Shown one piece after another: positions 18,101 through 27,672 of a stretch of DNA of 64,000 nt (positions within the stretch are counted from its first letter, which is position 1; each line of letters begins with the position of its first letter). A program made the translations under genes and the position numbers. Source of the DNA: Aureococcus anophagefferens (lineage: Eukaryota; Sar; Pelagophyceae; Pelagomonadales; Pelagomonadaceae); contig NW_008705562.1 of assembly GCF_000186865.1 (NCBI RefSeq), positions 2,925,842 through 2,989,841 of the forward strand, read 5' to 3'. A model generated the notes under the pieces. It saw only the letters and a list, made by a program, of their open reading frames with translations. It had not been told where the DNA came from and did not search any database.

Positions 18101-19714
18101 GTGCCCGACATGACGCGCGAGGACCTGCTGGACTGCCTCTACACGACGGCGCGCGACATCGACGACGCCCAGGACTCGGCCTACAAGGGCAAGATGGGCG
18201 CGGGCCAGCTCAACGGCGGCCCGTTCGCCGCGTGCGTCCAGGCGCAGGGCCCGACGGCGAGCCCGACGGTGACCTTCAAGCCCACGTTCGCGCCGACGTC
18301 GTCGGCGCCTACCGTGTCGCCGGCGCCCACGGTGCTGGGCTGCGGCCAGTGCGACCTCAAGGGCCGCATGGTCGTCCGGACCGACACGTGGCACTCAGAG
18401 ACGTCGTGGAAATTGAAGATGATCGACCCCGAGGGCCTCTGCAAGCACGACGCGTCGACGGAGGGCGGCGGCAAGGACTACACGCAGGGGGAGACGGTCT
18501 ACTCCGACGTCATCAAGAACCTCTGCGTGGCCACGCGCTACGAGGTCCACATGCACGACGCCTACGGCGACGGGAACTGCTGCGACCAGGGCGCGGGCTA
18601 CTTCAAGTTCGAGCAGGAGGACGGCACCTACGACGGCGACGGCTTCCTCACCAAGGGCAGCTTCTCCGGCTCCGTCGCCACGGGCGACGCTGCGTGCGTG
18701 GGCACCTACGAGGGCGACTGCAAGGGCGCGGCGTTCGGCGCGGACTTTGCGTTCGCGTTCGAGCTCGAGAAGCCCGCGACGGACGCGCCGTCCGTGTCGC
18801 CGCGGCCCACGGCCGCGCCCGTCCTCGTCTGCTACGGCGAGGCCGAGCGCGTCGGCGACGGCGTCTGCGACGGCATGCCCGTCGGCGACCGGCCCGACGA
18901 CGCGCTCGGCCAGGGCGCGGGCCGCCGGCTCGCGGGCGGCGAGGACCGGTCCTGGCGGGGCGAGGTCTACAACTCCGAGGCCTGCGGCTGGGACGGCGGC
19001 GACTGCTGCAAGTGCACCTGCGAGGGCCCCGAGTGCGGCGGCCGCTTCGGCGACAACTTCGCGCGGTGCCTCGACCCCAAGTGGATCGACCGGAACGACT
19101 GGGACTCGGTCTGCGACGGGTCCACGGAGGCGCCCGTCGCGACGCCGCGGCCGACGACCGTCGCCGAGCGCGCGGCCTTCTCCAACGAGCACGTCGTCGG
19201 CGTGTCCTGGGGCCCGGCGTTCGTCGCGCTCGCGTGGCAGACGCCGCCGGACAGCGCCGTCCAGCACGACTGGATCCTCGAGCGCAAGGACCTCACGGCG
19301 GGCACGGGCTGGGAGGAGGTGCCCATCACCGTGGGCGACCCGACGAAGGACCACTGGTACCTCTACGAGGCCTACGGCCACTCCATCAAGGGCGACCTCG
19401 ACGCGTTCCCCTTCGACTGCTCGCGCGAGTACCTCGTCCGCGTCAAGTCGCTCGCGGGCGAGAAGTCCAAGAAGATGGTCGTCACCGTGCCCTACTGCCC
19501 GGACGAGTGCGTCGACTCCGACTCCTGGTACTTCGCCCAGACCTACAAGGACTGCAAGTGGATCAAGGGCCGCGTCATCAAGGGCGCGTCCATGACCCGC
19601 CTCTGCGCCAAGACCGACGCGAGCGCCGTCTCCGCGACGGAGGCCTGCCCCCACGCCTGCCAGCAGTGCGGCGCGACCTACGACAAGTACGACAAGAGCC
19701 GCATGGGCATGTGA
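15101..19714 (+). CDS. Secreted mosaic subtilisin-like protease with choice-of-anchor-B-type insert
   Basis: 1537 aa, single exon. Signal peptide MKRLLVALAATTASA. Residues ~20-170 resemble the prodomain region of the paralogue at 23507. Residues ~320-700 form an LVIVD/choice-of-anchor-B-type repeat domain (YDHYLLVGSEQSGHGVQIFD, FVYHGYNGFAIYDISDL). A peptidase S8 domain follows with the full triad: Asp753 (VLDTGLDLS), His818 (SHGTHCAGT) and Ser984 (GTSFSCPTVSG). Then come a Pro/Thr linker, a YGDGNCC-type beta-sandwich, an LNR/Notch-like cysteine motif (EACGWDGGDCC) and a C-terminal module ending in an ShK-like cysteine cluster. It is probably an extracellular endopeptidase. It is the first of three tandem genes sharing the C-terminal module; the insert between prodomain and catalytic domain is unusual. 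Confidence 0.92.
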   Translation: MKRLLVALAATTASAQTLSFVTEQELQALTSDAQLTGGVRFKVKRGEVGELVGLQAAKATTVSSLMGCGEASRVFRHSGKHEPKMMAADLDLWYEAPCADGNRWVNYRASAEERGLSTAALQRAGLAVTEAFRRVRSDDAAVQAALGGLTVLEPEYAIVMADNVDHAAEIARGVAMAREAAEGLAEAGSRNLRMAEQTQTKCEVNAWGDWPDAQDCEVVKCEGNFDYGCDFGSYGSPGWKKRSDGLMAAGATPYVLEHDYDPDMSRMRARMATKVTQWRAALAERDASPGPLAAGSGAKPCEDGKAGEFLCKDVDLVTWTPASQVASGIMNMNWGWTDANGREWLIQGGGSGVGFIDMGIPGTSDADPAVKFKMKAHNSGSSTWRDVKTYDHYLLVGSEQSGHGVQIFDLERLDPDHPKHNPSGAYFEPDARYAAVGSCHNVAVSDETGLAFCVGGDVCSGGLHAFDVTDALNPKEIGCVVSGHTHDAQCLLYRGPDDAYYGKEICFVYHGYNGFAIYDISDLNNVQKLSSLSYAGQSYTHQGWLNCAQDTIFMGDETDETSYTKTIVLDIKKLSDPKVLQTHVGEATVVDHNQYSCGAFVYQANYEGGLRILDGSQAPDNGGKMEEVAFFDIYPTRDAVSYKGAWNVWPYFPSGRVVVSDISGGAAVVQPTNLLAQRRHRTVASAGDGVCPALAEERTCEDLSPTPRPTPRPRDAPGADPRLDDQTNLPAIDAAGAWAYGAGKPGIVVQVLDTGLDLSHEEHQINVWRNEAECGKSGDNDDNGFADDCHGYNHADGMGIPEGDPNGDGLGDGGAQSHGTHCAGTIAGSRGNGKGIAGLAGGWGGDDGVRMMTSVGFGKTSVGGFGEAITYAANNGAHISSNSWGYGGPDYIGGPEKAAIEYGYAQGMLIVFAAGNSNSAGNYLPGAMGVEVVGVAATDDYDKRTSFSNYGDWIDISAPGYNVLSTFVGQGNAGDGYQKWSGTSFSCPTVSGMLALGWSLVPDMTREDLLDCLYTTARDIDDAQDSAYKGKMGAGQLNGGPFAACVQAQGPTASPTVTFKPTFAPTSSAPTVSPAPTVLGCGQCDLKGRMVVRTDTWHSETSWKLKMIDPEGLCKHDASTEGGGKDYTQGETVYSDVIKNLCVATRYEVHMHDAYGDGNCCDQGAGYFKFEQEDGTYDGDGFLTKGSFSGSVATGDAACVGTYEGDCKGAAFGADFAFAFELEKPATDAPSVSPRPTAAPVLVCYGEAERVGDGVCDGMPVGDRPDDALGQGAGRRLAGGEDRSWRGEVYNSEACGWDGGDCCKCTCEGPECGGRFGDNFARCLDPKWIDRNDWDSVCDGSTEAPVATPRPTTVAERAAFSNEHVVGVSWGPAFVALAWQTPPDSAVQHDWILERKDLTAGTGWEEVPITVGDPTKDHWYLYEAYGHSIKGDLDAFPFDCSREYLVRVKSLAGEKSKKMVVTVPYCPDECVDSDSWYFAQTYKDCKWIKGRVIKGASMTRLCAKTDASAVSATEACPHACQQCGATYDKYDKSRMGM

Positions 19715-20165
19715 GCGTGAGCGCCCAGCCCCCCCGCAAGCGGCCTTCCGACCCCCTCCCCCCGACCGACCCCCGACCCCTAAGCATCCACGCGAGTGTG
19801 ACGCGCGGCGCGGACCGCGGCGCGCGAGGCTTCTTTCTGAAGTCGGGCCGCGCTGGCGCGCGCGTCCTCGGACGGAGCGGGCGCCGCCTGGAGGCTGAGC
19901 GTCGGGACTCGTCGGGACGAGGCGGCGAGGTGGCCCAGGTGCTACTGCGGAGCGCGTCGCGAGGCGAAGTGCGAGGCGTCCATCCGAGCCTCGAGGCTCG
20001 AGTTCTCCGAGGCACGCTTGTCAGCCAAAGCCCCGTGAGCCTCAGTACAGTTCTGCCCGGGGCCTACGCGCGCCGCCCCCCGCCGCCTCGTACGGGCAAG
20101 GGGCCCCGCCGCCCCCGTCGCGCCGACCCTCGAAGTCCGCCCCCCGACGGCGCCCGGGTGATATC
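19715..20165. other. Intergenic region between cluster genes 1 and 2
   Basis: 451 bp, C-rich near both ends. It includes the leader of the PA-domain gene, with C-tracts at about 20080-20150. I see no convincing coding frame, RNA or repeat. Confidence 0.5.
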
Positions 20166-23017
20166 ATGACGCGCAACATCCTCGCCGTCGCTCTCGCGGC
20201 GCTCGGCGCCCGGGGCGAGGATTTTGCGCCCGACCCCCGGCGCGTCTGGTCGACGCCCGCCTACCCGAGCGGGGGCGACGGCTACCGCCGCGGCGGCGCG
20301 TTCTCGGACGCCGCGGGCGCGACGAAGTTCGTCGTCGCCGCGGGCCGCGACGTCGAGGTCTACTCCGGCGCCGCGGACGCCGCGAATCTCACGCTAGAAG
20401 CGAACGCGACCCTCGACTTCGCCTGCTCCCACATGGCGCCCTGGGAGCTCGAGCTTTCGTCGACGGAGCGGAAGATGTTGGTGGGCTTCGCGACGGCCGA
20501 GCCCGCGTGCGACTGCGAGTGGTCGGAGAACAACAAGTGCCCCCAGGACGCGCGGACGTCGGGGGGCCTGGTCCTGGACTACGCCATGACGACGGCGCTC
20601 TTCGCGTCGGGCGTGGCCGACGTCGAGGCCCTGGTCGGCTTCGGGCTCTCGGAGGCGCCGGGGCCCGGCGAGACGGCCGCCGAGGCGTGCTACGCAGGGC
20701 AGGACAAGAGAGCGAAATTCCAAACTTCAAAGCCTCATATCTCGGCCGTTTTCCACTCGTTTTGGCTGATTTTTGGACGAGCGATCATCTCTTGGAACGG
20801 TCTCGAAGCGTGGATGCTTTTTCCGGAACACGCGCGCGCGGAACACTCACGTTGAAGCGACGTTGAATCTCTCTTGTCCTGCCCAGGTGCTCCGAGTTCT
20901 CCGCGGCGTCCAAGGCCGACGTCCAGGACAAGTACTGCCTCGTGCACCGCGGCACCTGCGACTTCCGCGACAAGCTGCTCAACTGCGTCGCGGCGGGCGC
21001 CGTCGGCGCCGTCGTCGTCGGCGAGGGGAGCGTCTCGGCGATGGTCGGCGTCGCGGCCGACGACTTCCCTTCCGCGAACTTCCCCTTCATCTACCTCGAG
21101 CTCGCCGAGGGCACGGCCCTCATCACGGAAGTCACGCTGAACAGCTCCACGACCCTCAGGGTCGGCAAGACGACGGGGCCGGAGGCGCCCGGCGCCGCGT
21201 CCTTCGGAGACCCCCTCGCGGTCTTCGACCCCCTCAGCGGCGCGCGGCTCACGCCCGTCCTCGACCACGCGGCCCTGGGCTTCCGCAACGCGCAATTCGC
21301 GTCCCAGCCGGGGCCCGACCTCGCCTACTTCCACGCGGTCGACTCGGGCGACGCCGGGAAAGGGAGCGACTGGGCGACCCTCGTCGACTTCTCGGACCCG
21401 GCGGCGCCGACGGCGGTCTGCAGCCCGGCGACCTTCAGCCTCAGCAAATCCAACGGCATCGGCGCGTTCCCGGACGGCATGTCCGCGGGAATGTTCGACA
21501 CGTTCCGCCAGACCGTTTTTGGGGTTGAGCGCCACTACGCCGTCTACGCGTTCACCGCGAGCCGGGCCCCGGACACGGCGACCATGGACGCGACGGGCAC
21601 CTTCGGGACCAAGGGCTGGAAGCAGGGCGTCGTCATGATCATGCAGCTCGACGGGAACGGCTGCCCGCTCGCAGGGCCGTCGTACCCTTTGGTCCTGCCG
21701 ACGGCGACGCTCGACGACGACAACTTCGACGCGGACGGCAAGGCCCTGGTCGCCTTCACGGACTTGGTGCCCCTCCTCCTCGGCGGGGCGGACCTGCCGG
21801 GCGTCGGCCCGGGCCTCGGCATCGGCGAGGGCCTGTGGAAGAAGCTCGCCGCGTGCGGCGACCCGTCGATGTACGCGGACGGCTCGCTGAACGACAAGTT
21901 CCTCTTCGATTTCCAGGCGTCGGTGGCCGTGCACCCGTCGGGCGACTACGTCTACAGCGCGCCCGGCACGCGCACGGGCGCCTGCCCCTACGTCGTCCAC
22001 GCGTACGACGTCTCGGGCCTCAGGGCGACGACCTTCGAGACGTTCCACCTCGCGCTCTCCGTGGAGCTCGTCCACTACGCCGGGTCCTTCGAGATCCCGG
22101 CGGACGTCCTCGAGCTCGGCGGCACGACCCAGAACGGCGAGGCCATGCACGCGTGGACGTGGGAGGGGACAATAGCGCAGCTCAACGGCGGCACCGCGGG
22201 CGCGGTGTTCCTCGACTTCACGGACGACCCCGTGGCCCCTCTCTTCGACGTCTACGACCCCTACGTCGGCGCCCCCCAGCTGGGCCGCGGCGTCGAGTTC
22301 GCGTCGCTCGGCGACGACGGATTTCGCTACGTCCGCGTCGCGGGCGCCGCCGGCGTGCGCTTCGACGCGGTCGCCGGCACGCCCCTCGCGCCGCCGGGCG
22401 GCAGCCGCGCGCCGACCTTCGCGCCCACGGCCGCCGGCGAGCGGGTCACCTTCCTCAAGGAGCACCTCGTGGGCGTGTCCTGGTTCCCGTCCGCCGTGAT
22501 ACTGGCCTGGCAGACGCCGCCGACCGCGCACCCCGCCACGGACTTCTTCCTCGAGCTCCGGGACATGACGCGCGGCGGCGGCTGGCAGAGCCACCCCATC
22601 ACCGCGAAGAAGCCCAACGCCGAGGGCTGGTACGTCTGGACCGCGCGCGGCCACTCCGCGCCCGGAAACGTCACGGCCGACTTCCCCTTCGACTGCTCGT
22701 CCTCGTACCTCGCGCGCGTCAAGGCCGCGACGGGCGCCAAGAGCGGCAAGATCTCCATCGTCACGCCCTACTGCCCCGGCGACTGCGTCGACTCGACGTC
22801 GTGGTACTTCAACACCGAGGACAAGGACTGCGCGTGGATCGGCGACCGCATCGCCGACAACGCCAAGGTCGACCGCCTCTGCTCCAAGACGTCCAAGGCC
22901 GCCGTGGACGGCTACACGGCGTGCCCCAACGCCTGCGGCAAGTGCGGCGACACCTACGCCTCCTACGCGGACCTCGCGCCCACGCCCTCGCCCTCGGCGT
23001 CCCTCACTTCCCTTTGA
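20166..23017 (+). CDS. Secreted PA-domain / LVIVD-like repeat protein sharing the protease C-terminal module
   Basis: Exons 20166-20686 and 20887-23017 (883 aa), joined in phase 2 across an introner: ...TAAEA to CSEFSAASKADV. Signal peptide MTRNILAVALAALGARG. A protease-associated (PA) domain is rebuilt only by splicing (YCLVHRGTCDFRDKLLNCV, AAGAVGAVVVGEG). The middle (residues ~270-650) is a beta-repeat region resembling the choice-of-anchor-B part of the upstream protease (YFHAVDSGD, VVHAYDVSGL). The C-terminus (from THLKEHLVGVSW-like FLKEHLVGVSW to CGKCGDTY) is the same module as in both flanking proteases. There is no S8 catalytic triad, so the protein is probably non-enzymatic, perhaps a substrate-binding or anchoring partner. 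Confidence 0.85.
20695..20886 (+). mobile_element. Introner element, family 1, copy 2 (192 bp)
   Basis: Flanked by GTGCTACG (20687-20694) and GTGCTCCG (20887-20894), 7 of 8 identical. Termini are CAGGGCAGGACAAGAGAG and CTCTCTTGTCCTGCCCAG. The intron is 20687-20886 (200 nt, GT-AG, phase 2). The interior is in the sense direction of the gene. Confidence 0.95.
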
Positions 23018-23506
23018 TCCCCCTCTCCGGTCCCCGCCCGCTCGAACGTGCGAAGTAAGCGCGTGCTATGAAACTGGGTCTTGGGTGCGGCCGACGAGTG
23101 CGAGCGGCAAGGTGGTGCGGGGTCTAGGCGCGGGGGAGGCGTCGGGGGGGCCGCGGGCCTCCGCGGAGGCACGGCGCTAGGCTAGGCACTAGGGCATCTC
23201 AGCATTCAGTGGCGTGAGTTCGCTCCGACACCCTCAAGCTCGCGCCGCGCGCGCGCGTGCGAAGGTGCGACCGCCCCCCCCCGCCCCCGCTCTCACGAAC
23301 GCCCGAAGCCTTCGCGACTTCGTGACGAACGGGCGTGTCGATTCGCGTCGTCGTGGGCGAGATCGAGCGATTCACCCCTCGCCGCCGTTTCTCGGATTAA
23401 GCGTGAGGGCGGCCGCCCCGCGGTCGACCCCCCCGCCCCGCGACCCCCCCCGACCCCCACAAACGCACGCCGCGAGACCTCCCCCCGTAGGAAGACCACG
23501 ACCAAA
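23018..23506. other. Intergenic region with C-rich leader before second subtilase
   Basis: 489 bp. C-runs at about 23420-23490 end CCCCCCGTAG at 23490, 16 bp before the ATG at 23507. This matches the arrangement upstream of the other subtilase and of HSP70 and suggests a leader intron acceptor. No gene recognised. Confidence 0.45.
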
Positions 23507-26500
23507 ATGATGAGACGTCTCCTCGCGTTCTCGGCCGTCGCCGCCGTCGCGTCGAGCCTGTCGCTCCTCGCCACGGACGAGCTCGACGTGCTCAACGAGG
23601 CCGGGGGCCTCGACGGCCTCGTGAAGATGAAGGTGAAGGTCGCCCCGGCGGGCGTCGCGAACCTCGACGACTACTACGCGAAGACCGCCGGCGACGTCGC
23701 GACGCAGATGGGCTGCGGCCCTGCGTCGCGCGTCTTCACGCCGAGCGGCAAGAAGGAGGCCAAGTCCCGCGAGTGGGGCTTCGACCGCTGGTACGCGACG
23801 GACTGCGGGCCCGAGCTCTACGCCGGGGGCGTCCACGCGGGCCTCAACACGGCCGAGGCGCGCAGGGCGGCGAACAAGGTCCGGGGCGCGGGCGCCGCCG
23901 CGGCGCTCGAGAAGGCGCGCGTCGCGCCCCAGGGCGCGGGGTCGGCCATCGGGTCGCTGGACGTCCTCGAGCCGGGCTTCTCCATCGAGCTCACCTACGT
24001 CGAGGGCAGCGAAGACTGGCGCGGCGGCGCGGCGGAGATCTCCGCGGTCGTCGGCGACCGCCGCGAGCTCTCGGGCGCGCCGGACGACGCCATGTGGGCC
24101 CAGATGACCAACTGCGAGACCATCGACTGCGAGGGCGCCTGGGCCGCGCACCCGGAGGGCGGCGTCGCCGAGGTCGTCGTCCAGGTGCTCGACACGGGCC
24201 TCGACCTCAGCCACGAGGAGCACCAGGTCAACATCTGGGAGGGCCCGGACTGCGACGGCGACGGCAGCGACAGCGACGCCAACGGCTTCGTCGACGACTG
24301 CCACGGCTACAACCACGCCGACGACGTGGGCTCGAAGAAGGGCGACCCCGACGGCAACCTCGTCGGCAACGGCGGCGCGCCGAGTCACGGCACGCACTGC
24401 GGCGGCACGATCGCCGCGTCGCGGAACAACGAGCTGGGCATCGCGGGTTTGGCCGGCGGCGACGCGGGCGCCGGCGGCATCCGCCTCATGACGTCCGTGG
24501 GCTTCGGCAAGTCGAACACGGGCGGCTTCGCGGACGCGATCAAGTACGGCGCGGACGCGGGCGCGTGGATCTCGAGCAACAGCTGGGGCTACACGAGCCC
24601 CGGCGTCATCGACCAGTCCGTCCAGGAGGCCATCGACTGGTTCAACGCCGAGGCGCGCGACGGCAAGGGCGGCATCGTCGTCTTCGCCGCGGGCAACTCC
24701 GACTCCGACGGCCAGTACTTCCCCGGCTGCCTCGACACCGTCGTCGGCGTCGCCGCGACGGACGACGACGACAAGCGCACGTCCTTCTCCAACTACGGCG
24801 ATTGGATCGACATCTCCGCGCCGGGCTTCAACGTGCTCTCGACCTACATCGGCGGCGGCAACGCGGGCCAGGGCTACCAGAAGTGGTCCGGCACGTCGTT
24901 CAGTTGCCCGACGATCTCGGGCATGATCGCCGTCTGCTGGTCCGCGAACAACGCTTTGGGGCGCCAGGACGTGCTCGACTGCCTCTACACCACGGCCAAA
25001 AACATCGACGACGTCCAGGACTCGGCCTACAAGGGCAAGATGGGCGCGGGCCAGGTCAACGGCGGCAAGTTCGTCGAGTGCTGCGCGAACGGCGCGCCGT
25101 CGCCCAAGCCGACCATCTCCCCGGCGCCCACGAAGGCGCCGACGTCGTCGGCGCCCACCGTGACGCCCAACCCGACGCCCTACGGCTGCGGCCCCTGCGA
25201 CAACAAGATCCAGATCGCCGTGACCACGGACAAGTACCCGAGCGAGATCGAGTGGAAGCTCAAGTTCAAGGACGCGGACGAGGGCGCGAAGTGCCGCCAC
25301 GGGCCGTCGATGGCCAAGGGCGGCCCCTACTCGAAGCAGTACGCGACGTTCACGGACACGGTCAAGAACGTCTGCGACGGCGTCGCGTACGAGCTCGAGA
25401 TGACCGACGTCTTCGGCGACGGCCTCTGCTGCCTCGAGGGCGACGGCGCGATGCAGGTCACGACGGAGGACGCCGAGGCCGCCGACGGCGTCGCCTACCT
25501 GGCCGGGCCCTACAAGGGGTCGCCGGCGACGGGCAACGCCGAGTGCGGCGAGCACCACGAGGGCGCGTGCAAGGGCGGCGCGTGGGGCTCCGGCTTCGCG
25601 ACGTCCTTCACGGTGGAGCGCAAGGCCACGCACCCGCCCAGCGTGTCCCCCCACCCGACGGCGGCCCCCGTGGAGGTCTGCTACGGCGACGCGGACCGCA
25701 TCGGCGACGGCAACTGCGACGACGCCGTCGGCGCGGACTCCGACGACAAGGACCTCTACAACAACGAGGCGTGCGGCTGGGACGGCGGCGACTGCTGCAA
25801 GTGCACCTGCGAGGGCCTCGAGTGCGGCGGCCGCGCGGGCCGCAACTACGCGCGCTGCAAGGACCCGGCCTGGGTCGACAAGAACGGCAAGGACTACCGC
25901 TGCGACGGGTCCACGGCGCCGCCGAGCCCCGCGCCCGCTCCCACGGCCTTCGACGAGCGCGCGACGTTCCTCAACGAGCACCTCATCGGCATCTCCTGGT
26001 ACCCGTCCGTCGCCGTCATGGCCTGGCAGGTCAAGGAGGACGACGCGCCCGCCGGCGAGTTCACGCTCGAGCTCAAGGACGTATCGAACGGCGGCTCGTG
26101 GCAGTCCGTCGCCATCGCCGTCAAGCCCCGGACGAACGACGGCTGGTACACGTGGACGGGCATCGGCGACTCCGTGCCCCACAAGGACCCCTTGCCGTCG
26201 TCCTTCCCCTTCGACTGCTCGACGAACTACCTCGCGCGGTTCCGCCGCGGCGACGCCAAGTCGAACAAGATCGCGATCCGCACGCCCTACTGCCCGGGCG
26301 ACTGCGTCGACAGCGAGTCCTGGTACTTCAACAAGGCGTACAAGGACTGCCACTGGCTCGAGGGCCGCATCGTCAACGGCGCGAACCTGGACCGGCTGTG
26401 CTCGAAGACGAACACGGACGCGATCTCCGCGTACAAGGCGTGCCCCGCGGCCTGCGACAAGTGCGGCCAGACCTACGACACCTACGGCGACCAGGACGCC

Positions 26501-26509
26501 TACTTCTAG
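23507..26509 (+). CDS. Secreted subtilisin-like protease with LNR-like motif and C-terminal module
   Basis: 1000 aa, one exon, signal peptide MMRRLLAFSAVAAVASS. The prodomain (~20-205) includes QMGCGPASRVF, parallel to LMGCGEASRVF in the upstream protease. The S8 domain has Asp229 (VLDTGLDLS), His294 (SHGTHCGGT) and Ser464 (GTSFSCPTISG), plus the oxyanion-hole region FAAGNSDSDG. Then come a Pro/Thr linker, the YGDG-type sandwich here read as FGDGLCC, the LNR-like EACGWDGGDCC and the shared C-terminal module. Compared with the gene at 15101 it lacks the ~380-residue choice-of-anchor-B-type insert. An extracellular endopeptidase is likely. The order suggests tandem duplication with later domain gain or loss. 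Confidence 0.93.
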   Translation: MMRRLLAFSAVAAVASSLSLLATDELDVLNEAGGLDGLVKMKVKVAPAGVANLDDYYAKTAGDVATQMGCGPASRVFTPSGKKEAKSREWGFDRWYATDCGPELYAGGVHAGLNTAEARRAANKVRGAGAAAALEKARVAPQGAGSAIGSLDVLEPGFSIELTYVEGSEDWRGGAAEISAVVGDRRELSGAPDDAMWAQMTNCETIDCEGAWAAHPEGGVAEVVVQVLDTGLDLSHEEHQVNIWEGPDCDGDGSDSDANGFVDDCHGYNHADDVGSKKGDPDGNLVGNGGAPSHGTHCGGTIAASRNNELGIAGLAGGDAGAGGIRLMTSVGFGKSNTGGFADAIKYGADAGAWISSNSWGYTSPGVIDQSVQEAIDWFNAEARDGKGGIVVFAAGNSDSDGQYFPGCLDTVVGVAATDDDDKRTSFSNYGDWIDISAPGFNVLSTYIGGGNAGQGYQKWSGTSFSCPTISGMIAVCWSANNALGRQDVLDCLYTTAKNIDDVQDSAYKGKMGAGQVNGGKFVECCANGAPSPKPTISPAPTKAPTSSAPTVTPNPTPYGCGPCDNKIQIAVTTDKYPSEIEWKLKFKDADEGAKCRHGPSMAKGGPYSKQYATFTDTVKNVCDGVAYELEMTDVFGDGLCCLEGDGAMQVTTEDAEAADGVAYLAGPYKGSPATGNAECGEHHEGACKGGAWGSGFATSFTVERKATHPPSVSPHPTAAPVEVCYGDADRIGDGNCDDAVGADSDDKDLYNNEACGWDGGDCCKCTCEGLECGGRAGRNYARCKDPAWVDKNGKDYRCDGSTAPPSPAPAPTAFDERATFLNEHLIGISWYPSVAVMAWQVKEDDAPAGEFTLELKDVSNGGSWQSVAIAVKPRTNDGWYTWTGIGDSVPHKDPLPSSFPFDCSTNYLARFRRGDAKSNKIAIRTPYCPGDCVDSESWYFNKAYKDCHWLEGRIVNGANLDRLCSKTNTDAISAYKACPAACDKCGQTYDTYGDQDAYF

Positions 26510-26567
26510 GCGGCGGCGCTCCCCCCCCAAGCATCCCCCCTCCCTCCCTTCGAAGATAAGCGCCCTC

Positions 26568-27533
26568 TTAGGGGCCGTCGAGCGCGAAGTCGTCGTCGTC
26601 GTCCGAGAGGCGGCGCTTCCGGCGCTTCCGCGCGCCGTAGGCGAGGTCGCCGACGACGACGGCCGCGAGCCGCTGCGCGTGCGCGCCGGCGACCATGTCC
26701 TTGGGCGCGAGCCGCTCCGCCTCCGCGGCGCGGTAGACGCGGAGCACGTTCTCCGCGTTGACCAACGCGCCGGCCGCGCCCAGGACGGCGACGGCGTTCC
26801 GCGCGCGCGCGCAGCGCGCCGCGGCCTCGTCGTCCAGGGGCCGCGCGTCGTGGAGCGCCCGCACGCGGCGCCAGGCCTCGGCGCTCAGCAGCGCGTCGCT
26901 GTCGCCGATGCCGCCGCCCGTCTCGGCGGCCTCGGCGTCGATCCACGCCGCGTCGAGCGCGCGCTGCACCCAGACGACGCCGTTGTTGCCCACGGCGAGC
27001 TCGACGTCGACGTCCCGGGGCAGCGCGACGAAGTGGCGCGGCAGGCGCCGCACGAGGTGCGAGTTCACGGCGACGAGGCGCCCGTTGCCGAGCTTGCCGT
27101 AGCGGTTCGACCGCGTGTGCAGGTGCACGGACCCGTCGCCGTGCACGGCCATGACCTCGCAGCAGACGACGTCGCCCTCGGCGTAGAGCGCGCGCATCGC
27201 GAGCGCGTCCGCGTGCGTCCGGATGCGCTGCGCGTCGTTCGGGAGCGTGACGCTCGACAGCGCGAGCGTGGCCAGGCGCGACGCGCCGACGTCGACCTTC
27301 CAGGCCTTGTGCGCGATCTCGACCACCGTGCCCACGACCAGGTCCCCGACCTCGCCGCCGTAGCGCCCGCGCACGGGCACGACGCTCACGAGCTTGTTCA
27401 CGCGCTCGAGGTAGCCGGCGCCGCAGCTCACGAGGGACGTGTCGCCGCGGCAGACGTAGGTGCCGTGGCCGCGCACGGCGCTCCCCTCGCCCGCGAGCTC
27501 CGCGACCTCCTCGCCGGGCACGAGGGCCTCCAT
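26568..27533 (-). CDS. RRP4: Exosome subunit RRP4 (EXOSC2)
   Basis: ATG at 27533 (MEALVPGEEV), 321 aa, single exon. The N-terminal RRP4 motif GHGTYVCRGD is followed by the S1 domain (ERVNKLVSVVPVRGRYGGEVGDLVVG, quoted in parts: VNKLVSVVP and GRYGGEVGDL) with EIAHKAWKVDVG. A KH-like region follows (NSHLVRRLPRHF, VGNNGVVWV). The C-terminus carries a basic nuclear signal (RKRRKRRLSDDDDD). The subunit caps the nine-subunit RNA exosome ring and helps feed RNA to the nucleases in nucleus and cytosol. Its length is close to the human (293) and yeast (359) proteins. It is divergent from RLP24, another RNA/ribosome biogenesis gene (139 bp between ATGs). Confidence 0.92.
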   Translation of the reverse strand: MEALVPGEEVAELAGEGSAVRGHGTYVCRGDTSLVSCGAGYLERVNKLVSVVPVRGRYGGEVGDLVVGTVVEIAHKAWKVDVGASRLATLALSSVTLPNDAQRIRTHADALAMRALYAEGDVVCCEVMAVHGDGSVHLHTRSNRYGKLGNGRLVAVNSHLVRRLPRHFVALPRDVDVELAVGNNGVVWVQRALDAAWIDAEAAETGGGIGDSDALLSAEAWRRVRALHDARPLDDEAAARCARARNAVAVLGAAGALVNAENVLRVYRAAEAERLAPKDMVAGAHAQRLAAVVVGDLAYGARKRRKRRLSDDDDDFALDGP

Positions 27534-27672
27534 GCTCGTGCTGTTTCAGTGCGGTCTCAGAGGCTGGGGCATCGCCTCGACGCAATGTTGAACCGATTGT
27601 TGCAGTCCAAAAACTTGGCGATCACAGGCCGTGCTCGTCGTCGCGCGCCCCGAGCGCCGCCCCGCCTCGACC
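27534..27672. promoter_or_regulatory. Divergent RRP4-RLP24 promoter region
   Basis: 139 bp between two start codons. It contains GTTGAACCGATTGTTGCAG at about 27587-27605, one of the TTGAA-type motifs that recur in divergent promoters of the window. Shared control of two RNA-processing genes is plausible. Confidence 0.35.

Noticed and set aside
14792..18394. Very long antisense open frames opposite the subtilases, HSP70 and other genes (for example minus 14792-18394 and minus 23372-26530)
   Set aside because: GC-rich codon bias leaves the antisense frame open. Their products are Arg/Ala/Val-rich with no recognisable motif, while the sense frames have clear domains.
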